Below are positions 1 through 5,309 of a DNA stretch of 6,054 nt, piece by piece. The DNA comes from Chitinophagaceae bacterium. Lineage in GTDB: Bacteria; Bacteroidota; Bacteroidia; Chitinophagales; Chitinophagaceae. The position numbers and the translations under genes are program-made. Where the stretch lies: the NCBI GenBank assembly GCA_003534175.1, contig DPFD01000204.1, positions 1,318 to 7,371 on the forward strand, given 5' to 3'. The notes under the pieces are model-generated. The model searched no databases. It had not been told where the DNA came from and saw only the letters and a program-made list of their open reading frames with translations. Position 1 is the stretch's first letter. Every line of letters begins with the position of its first letter.

Positions 1-335
1 AATGAAAACAAGCCTTTGACTCTGCCACTTTTACCATGCTGAACATTAAAGTGTAAAATTAAAACGGCGGGGGACGGATGTTTATGATTTCAATCAACTT
101 TGTTGCTGATAACCATTCCACTAAATCTGATTGAATGTACAAAATATTTTAAAAAACACATAATAATGCAGTGTGGAAACACTTTCTGACTGATGCATTT
201 TACCGGTTCAACCTGAGTGCCATTCAACTGATAAGGGTCACTTGAAATACGCGTCATTACTGATTTACATCATATTATAATTTTACATCCCTCTCTATCT
301 TTCGCCCATAAATTTTAATACCAAAATTGCATGTT
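1..335. other. AT-rich intergenic region upstream of the fasciclin gene
   Basis: No convincing gene is seen in these 335 bases on either strand. The longest plus-strand reading frame noticed (78-134) is 18 codons and resembles nothing. Small dyads are visible: AGTGT/ACACT around a 4-base loop (170-183), CAAC-ttt-GTTG near 94-104, GGTTCAACC near 204-212, and a TTCAA...TTGAA pair about 14 bases apart near 224-247. None matches a regulator site I can name with confidence; no TTGAT-N4-ATCAA box of the Fnr/Crp family was found. The stretch probably holds the promoter and 5' leader of the fasciclin gene, and possibly the 3' end of whatever lies to the left. Confidence 0.6.
99..129 (+). promoter_or_regulatory. 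Possible Bacteroidota-type promoter
   Basis: TTTG at 99-102 is followed, after 19 bases, by TAAATCTG at 122-129. This matches the Bacteroidota consensus (TTTG, then TAnnTTTG about 19-21 bases later) with one mismatch in the -7 element. It would give a leader of about 200 nt before the fasciclin start. A closer -7-like element, TATCTTTC at 296-303, has no matching upstream TTTG. The assignment is weak because such short motifs arise by chance in AT-rich DNA. Confidence 0.22.
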
Positions 336-899
336 ATGAAACAAATCCTATTTGTACAATGTATTGCAGGCCTTATGATTATGGCTTCCTGCAATCAGCA
401 GGATGCATCGAAAGCAGATGCAACTGCTACATCTCCGGGGAGCGGCACTACTGTCGGGCAGTCCGCTGTTCAGGATGATGAATCCCAAAAAAATGTAGTT
501 CAGGTAGCCATTGGCAGCCCTGATCATTCCACCCTGGTAAAAGCAGTTCAACAGGCCGAACTGGTGGACGCGCTGAGCAATGCAGGTCCGTTTACTGTAT
601 TCGCCCCAACCAATGAAGCTTTCAACAAACTGCCGGCAGGTACACTCGATGGTTTAATGAAGCCTGATCAGAAGAGTGCTCTTTCAAACATCCTGGAATA
701 CCACGTATCACTGGGAGTGTTTAAACCTGAAGCACTCACTGACGGACTTTCACTGGGACAGGTAAATGGTGGCAACGTTACCATCAGTGTAAAAGATGGA
801 ACTGTGTATGTAGGTGATGCACGCGTAGTTGCATCAGTACCTGCATCCAACGGAATCGTGCATGTAATTGATGCGGTCTTACTACCCCCTTCTAAATAA
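336..899 (+). CDS. Fasciclin (FAS1) domain lipoprotein
   Basis: A 187-residue secreted lipoprotein with a single FAS1 (beta-Ig-h3/fasciclin) domain. Residues 1-18 are a lipoprotein signal peptide ending in a lipobox-like MASC, with Cys19 as the lipidated residue. A low-complexity Ala/Ser/Thr/Gly/Asp-rich linker covers about 20-52. The FAS1 domain fills about 53-185, with the H1 motif FTVFAPTNEAF at 86-96, a YH motif at 122-123, and the H2 motif NGIVHVIDAVLLP at 172-184. FAS1 domains generally mediate adhesion or protein-protein contacts at the cell surface; no enzymatic role is implied. The start is the ATG at 336, which gives a clean Lys-then-hydrophobic signal; an in-frame TTG three codons upstream (327) is less likely. 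It converges on the nos operon and ends at its own terminator, so a shared function with nos is possible but not shown. Confidence 0.9.
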   Translation: MKQILFVQCIAGLMIMASCNQQDASKADATATSPGSGTTVGQSAVQDDESQKNVVQVAIGSPDHSTLVKAVQQAELVDALSNAGPFTVFAPTNEAFNKLPAGTLDGLMKPDQKSALSNILEYHVSLGVFKPEALTDGLSLGQVNGGNVTISVKDGTVYVGDARVVASVPASNGIVHVIDAVLLPPSK

Positions 900-921
900 G
901 GATAACCTCCTGAACCCACAC

Positions 922-951
922 ACCGTTTCTCTACAAGGAAACGGTTTTTTT
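922..951 (+). terminator. Intrinsic terminator of the fasciclin gene
   Basis: A perfect 8-bp stem, ACCGTTTC (922-929) with GAAACGGT (938-945), closes an 8-base loop and runs directly into seven Ts (945-951). It lies 23 bases after the fasciclin stop codon. The U-tract is on the plus-strand transcript only; read from the minus strand the hairpin is followed by GTGTGTGGG, so it should not efficiently terminate the opposing nos transcript. Confidence 0.88.
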
Positions 952-978
952 ATGCGGTAAACTGAATGAAAATAAAAT

Positions 979-1419
979 TTATTTCCCATGGTTATGCAAC
1001 GCCAGGATGTATTCAAATTCCTTCTCTGTTAACAATGATTCGATCAACGGAAACAGCACACGATCTTCTTTGCGAATATGATTATACAACGCGTACCCCA
1101 GGGTATTCAACGTTTCAACAGAAACTTCCGGGGCATTCAGTAACTGAAATTGACTGGCGAGATCTTCATGCTCGGCCAGAATTTCTGCAGCAAGGGGTTT
1201 GAGTTCTGTATAATGACTAAGGTAATCCAGTATTTTTTCTTCTGTTTGAAAGTGATCACGAATTCCATCCTCAAAGCAGCTGAGCGCATACGCCGCTTTC
1301 TCTGACGGGGTGGATGGCATGCCTTTGTAATCCCGCACATTGCTTTTTAGCAGCTGAGCCAGGATCAGATTTTGATGATGCTCGTGTGATAAAGGGATGA
1401 GGGATGCATGTCTTTTCAT
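979..1419 (-). CDS. Hemerythrin (HHE) domain protein
   Basis: A 146-residue, probably cytoplasmic, all-helical protein of the hemerythrin HHE cation-binding family, which binds a di-iron centre. Candidate iron ligands occur at the expected intervals: the HEHH cluster (His12, 14, 15), HFQTEE (His56, Glu60), AEHED (His84) and HIRKEDRVLFP (His114, Glu118). There is no signal peptide. The start at 1419 is chosen because its ATG overlaps the nosY stop as TAATG, a coupling arrangement; a longer reading frame to 1503 would run deep into nosY. As last gene of the nos unit it is co-translated with NosY. Family members bind O2, sense O2 or NO, or repair damaged iron-sulfur and di-iron proteins (ScdA/YtfE type); this one has the HHE domain only, without the N-terminal ScdA part. 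Which role applies is not decided by the sequence. Confidence 0.9.
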   Translation of the reverse strand: MKRHASLIPLSHEHHQNLILAQLLKSNVRDYKGMPSTPSEKAAYALSCFEDGIRDHFQTEEKILDYLSHYTELKPLAAEILAEHEDLASQFQLLNAPEVSVETLNTLGYALYNHIRKEDRVLFPLIESLLTEKEFEYILALHNHGK

Positions 1420-2186
1420 TACAAATCTTTTCTTTTGAACTTCCGAAGTGTGATGAACAATGGAATGAAAGCCCACATCAGCATTACCGCTATAGCTATC
1501 CAAAATCCATATTGGGTTCCGAAGAAATTCCGGAAAATTGCTCCGGTGTATCCCATCATGGCGGATACATCCATCTTCAGCAATACCAGTATCCTGCTCA
1601 AATCAATAGGGTTCAGTGCACTCACTCCCACCATTGCTTTTTCGAGTGGATAATCTGAAAACTGATACAGTATAAACAAAATCAATCCGTCGAACAACAG
1701 TGAAAAATACAACCACAGCAATATCACCCAGCCGATGCCTTTGGCTTTATCGCGGGCATACACCGCCGTGAGTAAAGCAACAGAAACAAATATCAACGTG
1801 AGCAAAACGCCCATCCCCATCATAGTAATCCCGGTAGATGTGGGTTCAAACAGCAGTATGGGAATTCCAGTACCGATTAAAAATGCTACCACCATAGAAA
1901 AGGATAAGCCAGTAAACATACTGAGTAGAATGGTGCTGCGTTTGATTGGCTGACTCACGAGCAATTCAATAAACTCACTGCTGTTGTACACATATATAGC
2001 GGAGAATAGGATGCATACCAGCGGAACCACAATAAGGATAATATTCAGCAGGCTCAATAAACCTTTGGTAGACTGATCTTCCAGATTGAAGATACTCATG
2101 GTGATTGCCAGTAAAAACAAAGTATATCCAATCACAATTTTATTGCGCAGGATATCTATTATTACATATTTTAAAATCTTTTGCAC
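1419..2186 (-). CDS. nosY: NosY, membrane permease of the NosDFY complex
   Basis: A 255-residue inner-membrane protein, the ABC-2-type permease that partners with NosF and NosD to mature the copper centre of nitrous oxide reductase. Six hydrophobic segments are visible at about 16-33, 43-66, 87-113, 119-143, 151-174 and 226-246. Between the fifth and sixth lies a periplasmic stretch with NPIDLSRI (192-199), a pattern seen in NosY proteins, and the tail is basic (RKFKRKDL), consistent with a cytoplasmic C-terminus. The start codon is GTG, three bases after the nosF stop (TAA-GCA-GTG); the first in-frame ATG would cut into the first helix, so GTG is preferred. The stop shares one base with the next gene's ATG. 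Assignment rests on topology, size and position directly after nosF. Confidence 0.9.
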   Translation of the reverse strand: MQKILKYVIIDILRNKIVIGYTLFLLAITMSIFNLEDQSTKGLLSLLNIILIVVPLVCILFSAIYVYNSSEFIELLVSQPIKRSTILLSMFTGLSFSMVVAFLIGTGIPILLFEPTSTGITMMGMGVLLTLIFVSVALLTAVYARDKAKGIGWVILLWLYFSLLFDGLILFILYQFSDYPLEKAMVGVSALNPIDLSRILVLLKMDVSAMMGYTGAIFRNFFGTQYGFWIAIAVMLMWAFIPLFITLRKFKRKDL

Positions 2187-2189
2187 TGC

Positions 2190-2897
2190 TTACATTTTAG
2201 AAATGATACTTGCCATTACACGGGTGAGACGATCTTCGCTGGTTTCAGCGCGAAGTACATCCACCTTTTTATGAAAACGGCACTGACCGTCTTGCATATA
2301 CATTACCTCAGTAACCATTTCATCCAGTTCACTCAGCACGTGTGAGGTAATCATGATCAGTTTATTTTTTTGCTTCTCCCGGATGATTTTCTGTTTCAGT
2401 ATTTCAGCCGCAACAGGATCGAGCCCTGCAGTGGGTTCATCGAGTATCAGCACATCCGGATTGAACAGAAAGGCCAGCGACGCACTCACTTTCTGGCGTG
2501 TTCCTCCCGAGAGGGTACGCATGCGTTTATGAGCCATCTTGTTCAACTCGAAAGCTTCAATCAGTTCATCATCGGTTTCAGATGATTTCATTTTACGGAT
2601 ATCCTTCATCATATTCAACACCTGTCCGATGCTCATATTATCGGGATACCGGCCAATCTGGGGCATATACCCTATGCGGCTCCGGTAGTTCCAGTCGTGC
2701 AGGATATTTTTTTCATTGAATGTAATGAATCCATGATCGGGAACCACCATGCCCAACAGGGACTTAATGAAAGTAGTCTTACCACTTCCGTTCGGGCCAA
2801 TCAGCGCTACACATTCCCCACGGAGTAATTTAACCGATACATTATCGAGTGCTTTTAGCCTTCCAAATTTTTTACTCACATTGCTCGCTATAATCAT
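2190..2897 (-). CDS. nosF: NosF, ABC transporter ATPase
   Basis: A 235-residue soluble ABC ATPase that powers the NosDFY machinery for assembly of the NosZ copper site. All nucleotide-binding motifs are intact: Walker A GPNGSGKTT (34-42), Q-loop Gln80 in YMPQ, signature LSGGTRQK (129-136), Walker B VLILDEP (149-155), D-loop AGLDP (157-161), and H-loop His186 in TSH. The length suits a single nucleotide-binding domain with a short C-terminal extension. The start ATG overlaps the nosD stop as ATGA, so translation is probably coupled to nosD. The protein alone would be called a generic ABC-2 ATPase; its place between nosD and nosY makes it NosF. Confidence 0.95.
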   Translation of the reverse strand: MIIASNVSKKFGRLKALDNVSVKLLRGECVALIGPNGSGKTTFIKSLLGMVVPDHGFITFNEKNILHDWNYRSRIGYMPQIGRYPDNMSIGQVLNMMKDIRKMKSSETDDELIEAFELNKMAHKRMRTLSGGTRQKVSASLAFLFNPDVLILDEPTAGLDPVAAEILKQKIIREKQKNKLIMITSHVLSELDEMVTEVMYMQDGQCRFHKKVDVLRAETSEDRLTRVMASIISKM

Positions 2898-4129
2898 AAT
2901 TTCAAAGGTTTCATCATCGGAGATTCATCTTTCAGATTCTCCGGTGTAATGGTAGGAATCATTTTTTCTGTTCTGTCTAACAAGGTCGCCATAAAACTCC
3001 TGATCAATATCATGGCTGGTGGATTCTTTTCAATAACCATCGAAAATAAACTCACCGGCCTGTAGGGCACATCGCCTTCACCATTACGGTTCAAATCATA
3101 GCCTTCATATTTATCCCAGTAATTGTTTTTAAAGTGATTGAGTACGAGGCTACCATTGGTACCTACATCAAATGTATTCGAGAGAAAATTACATCGGGTA
3201 ACATTAACATCCATACAACTGGCCATCAGTTTCATGGCCCAGCCATTTAATTCAAAATTGTTCTCCTTCATGGAGATTCGGCTGGCTCCTTCCAGATAAA
3301 TACCCACAGTGTTTTTTTGAAAATGATTGTTTTCAATTTTACAATCGCTCATTTCTTTCAGCAGCAATCCATAGGCTGCATCGCCCCAGTTGTCTTTAAA
3401 CACATTGTAGCGCATCTCAACCCGTTGCGAGTACATTACCGCCACGCCTGCACCGTTATCAGAAAACACATTGGCATAATAATGATTATCATGTGAAAAC
3501 ATAAAGTGCAAACCGTAACGCAAATTACCTTCAGAAATATTTTCTGTAATGTTGGAGTGGGTTGCAAACTCAAGATAAATACCATCGCGGTGGCCCTGAA
3601 TTAAATTACCACTGATTTGCAGGGAATCACTTTTCCAGGCATGAATGCCATTGCCGCTTTGTTGTTCTGTTTTTTGGGAAGAGTATACCCGGTTGCGTAA
3701 GATGTTGCAACGTGAACCATACTGAATGTAGATACCGAAAAAAGTTTCTTCCAGAATGTTATTTTGAATGGTAACATCGTTGGCATCGTACACTTTAATG
3801 CCTCCCATATCCTTGATGCTGGAAACACCCGATCGAATAACCCTCAGTCCCTCCACCCAAACGCCGTGCGCTTTAATAGATAACACTTCATACTTTTTCT
3901 CTCCATCGAGTGTGGGAAACTGCACGCCTTTCAGCGTAATGCGTTTATCGATGATGATATTCTGTTCCTGATACAATCCGGGATATACATAAATAACGTC
4001 GCCGTCTACCGCAGCCTGAAGTGCACTTTTTATGGTAGTATAGGGCATACCCTTGCCCACTTTCAGGATGGCAGTACTTCCGGTTTTAAATATCAGGCAA
4101 CATAATAAAACGATAAAAATCTTTTTCAT
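2894..4129 (-). CDS. nosD: NosD, periplasmic copper-site maturation protein
   Basis: A 411-residue secreted protein of the NosD family, the periplasmic part of NosDFY that is needed for assembly of the CuZ site in NosZ. Residues 1-20 are a Sec signal peptide (MKKIF, hydrophobic core, cut near STA). From about 30 to 330 the chain is made of right-handed parallel beta-helix repeats of about 22-24 residues, recognisable by recurring N-N/I-x-x-N and GIYL/GIHA steps (for example 182-186 and 276-280). The C-terminal NosD signature NNYWDKYEGYDLNRNGEGD occupies 335-353. The ATG at 4129 is preferred over one six codons upstream (4147): it begins a standard signal peptide, has a good Shine-Dalgarno sequence 9 nt away, and overlaps the NosL stop as ATGA. 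The stop likewise overlaps the nosF start. Confidence 0.94.
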   Translation of the reverse strand: MKKIFIVLLCCLIFKTGSTAILKVGKGMPYTTIKSALQAAVDGDVIYVYPGLYQEQNIIIDKRITLKGVQFPTLDGEKKYEVLSIKAHGVWVEGLRVIRSGVSSIKDMGGIKVYDANDVTIQNNILEETFFGIYIQYGSRCNILRNRVYSSQKTEQQSGNGIHAWKSDSLQISGNLIQGHRDGIYLEFATHSNITENISEGNLRYGLHFMFSHDNHYYANVFSDNGAGVAVMYSQRVEMRYNVFKDNWGDAAYGLLLKEMSDCKIENNHFQKNTVGIYLEGASRISMKENNFELNGWAMKLMASCMDVNVTRCNFLSNTFDVGTNGSLVLNHFKNNYWDKYEGYDLNRNGEGDVPYRPVSLFSMVIEKNPPAMILIRSFMATLLDRTEKMIPTITPENLKDESPMMKPLKL

Positions 4130-5136
4130 TGTAACAGGTCCTCCCATTGAACTATTTCTCCCTGCATTTCTTTTTGCACTTCATCAAGCAATTCACGGGT
4201 TTTAAAAGCAGCCACATTACCACGCATCGGGCTGTTCAGATTATCACTCATTAGCAAAAAAGCCTGTTTAACCGGAATCAGTTCGGGTGGCGCATTGAAT
4301 GAGGCTAAGTAAAGTTCCTGAATATTATCTTTTGGCACTTCGTTGGATGCCACAAAACCTGTAAGGCAGCGGCTGTCGTCGAACTTGTACACCCTGCCCT
4401 TTTTAGTGAGCAATTCAGCTCCGAACCGCGAATCGCTGATGGTCATTTTACAACTGTAACAGGCATCCTTACCATAAGCAATGGGTTCAGGACCGGTATT
4501 GCAACTGCTCATCAGGAAACACATAGCGGCCATACTCAGTGCTACCGGTTGTTTCTTTTTTTTGTTTTTGCGCCATTCAATCAGTAAACACAGCAATGCA
4601 AGTGCACCGGCTCCAACAAAAATCCATCCTCCTGTAGCCGGTATGGAGTAGGCTTCAAAATTGAGCAATTGCTTATATCCAATCAGTGGCGGCTGATACG
4701 ACATCCCCGGAACTTTAATGGCGGCATTCGGATCAAGGTTGTGTCCGTAATCGTATTCCCATCTCCAGAAATCAACCATGGCCACAATACCAAACAATAC
4801 AAAGGTGATGAACAATACGTTTAGCCAGCGGCGGCGGCCCAGAAGGCCTACGAGCACAAAGGCAACGGAAAAGAAAACAATGATACCGGGTAAAATTTTA
4901 AACTCAACGAAGTCTTCATCTCTCAACACCTTCATCCCAATGTAGTGATTCAGGCCATTGATGATATCCACGTTTCCACCCAGTTTGTTCGCATAAATGT
5001 ACAAACTCAGTCCTTCAGGATATTGAGGGGCCACCAAATCAATCCTCCACATCGGCACAAATAAAATCACCAGCAGTGCCAATCCGCTCAAAATGAGCAA
5101 ACCCCTTGAAATGCCTGTCAGTTTATTTTGTTTCAT
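4126..5136 (-). CDS. nosL: NosB-like membrane domain fused to NosL copper chaperone
   Basis: As written, one 336-residue protein. Residues 1-190 form a membrane domain with helices at about 11-28, 83-100, 104-122 and 169-186 and a large loop containing YPEGLSLYIY and GLNHYIGM; its position after nosZ suggests a NosB-type protein of clade II nos clusters, an inference from context. Residues 192-336 are NosL, the lipoprotein that gives copper to apo-NosZ: a second, internal lipoprotein signal (KKKK, hydrophobic stretch, MSSC with Cys212), the metal motif CYSCKM (226-231), FDD (252-254) and SPM with Met304. NosL is normally separate. The joint coincides with an A8 tract; one A fewer would give a 197-residue membrane protein ending in TAG (4544-4542) and a 149-residue NosL starting at the ATG at 4576-4574, so the fusion may be an indel or slippage product. 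The stop overlaps nosD as ATGA. Confidence 0.85.
   Translation of the reverse strand: MKQNKLTGISRGLLILSGLALLVILFVPMWRIDLVAPQYPEGLSLYIYANKLGGNVDIINGLNHYIGMKVLRDEDFVEFKILPGIIVFFSVAFVLVGLLGRRRWLNVLFITFVLFGIVAMVDFWRWEYDYGHNLDPNAAIKVPGMSYQPPLIGYKQLLNFEAYSIPATGGWIFVGAGALALLCLLIEWRKNKKKKQPVALSMAAMCFLMSSCNTGPEPIAYGKDACYSCKMTISDSRFGAELLTKKGRVYKFDDSRCLTGFVASNEVPKDNIQELYLASFNAPPELIPVKQAFLLMSDNLNSPMRGNVAAFKTRELLDEVQKEMQGEIVQWEDLLQ
4139..4145 (-). promoter_or_regulatory. Ribosome binding site deciding the nosD start
   Basis: On the coding strand GGGAGGA ends nine bases before the ATG at 4129. The alternative upstream ATG at 4147 itself runs into this motif, so it cannot use it. It is the only strong Shine-Dalgarno sequence noticed in the operon; it sits inside the last codons of the NosL gene and supports independent ribosome loading at nosD. 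Confidence 0.65.
4556..4563 (-). repeat. A8 homopolymer at the membrane domain/NosL joint
   Basis: The coding strand reads ATGGCGCAAAAACAAAAAAA then AG, from 4576 downward, with eight consecutive As at 4563-4556. In the fused frame this reads AAC AAA AAA AAG, which contains the heptamer A AAA AAG in the phase used for slippage in dnaX. The fused frame is open. Loss of one A puts the ATG at 4576-4574 in frame with NosL and stops the membrane protein at the TAG at 4544-4542. The tract is thus a point where sequencing error, mutation, or RNA polymerase slippage would switch between a fused and a two-gene arrangement. Confidence 0.8.
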
Positions 5137-5156
5137 AATTGTAAATCTACAAGATT

Positions 5157-5224
5157 AAAAAAATGACCCATGATGAAGTTCCTACCGGGCAGTAACATCA
5201 CGCAGGTAAAAAATCATCATGGGT
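5157..5224 (-). terminator. Hairpin with U-tract after nosZ (terminator or attenuator)
   Basis: A perfect 11-bp inverted repeat, ACCCATGATGA (plus strand 5166-5176) with TCATCATGGGT (5214-5224), encloses 37 bases. On the minus-strand transcript the stem is followed, after CA, by seven Us (5163-5157). It lies 85 bases after the nosZ stop and about 20-30 bases before the start of the next gene. The loop is long and the stem only moderately GC-rich, so partial termination, or protection of the nosZ 3' end, fits better than a full stop. A short inner pairing TACC/GGTA (5183-5186 with 5205-5208) could shorten the loop. Confidence 0.6.
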
Positions 5225-5245
5225 TCTTAGCAATCACCATCAGAC

Positions 5246-5283
5246 AGGTGGTATGCAGACCCTCAACATGCTGCACAACACCT
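5246..5283 (-). other. Second, imperfect hairpin in the nosZ 3' region
   Basis: AGGTG (5246-5250) pairs with CACCT (5279-5283), and TGCAG (5254-5258) with CTGCA (5271-5275), around a 12-base loop with a small internal mismatch zone. It begins about 27 bases after the nosZ stop codon and precedes the longer hairpin. It could shield the nosZ 3' end from exonucleases; by itself it lacks a U-tract. Confidence 0.35.
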
Positions 5284-5309
5284 TAGCAAACTATATGGCG
5301 AACATATAT

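Noticed and set aside
78..134. Small plus-strand reading frame of 18 codons preceded by a G-rich stretch
   Set aside because: Too short, no recognisable features, and the G-rich stretch is not a convincing ribosome binding site.
170..183. AGTGT-GGAA-ACACT dyad as a regulator binding site
   Set aside because: Five-base arms are expected by chance in this much AT-rich DNA, and it matches no operator I can name.
327..335. TTG start for the fasciclin gene
   Set aside because: It adds only MHV before an ATG that gives a better lipoprotein signal peptide.
922..945. Bidirectional terminator for the convergent genes
   Set aside because: The T-tract exists only on the plus strand; the minus-strand exit is GTGTGTGGG.
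979..1503. A longer reading frame for the hemerythrin gene starting at 1503
   Set aside because: The first 28 residues would lie within nosY and resemble nothing; the ATG at 1419 overlaps the nosY stop and begins right before the HHE domain.
4556..4563. Programmed -1 frameshift on A AAA AAG
   Set aside because: The -1 frame after the heptamer gives only a short nonsense tail and no recognised domain; loss of one A, equivalent to a +1 shift, is the biologically sensible alternative.
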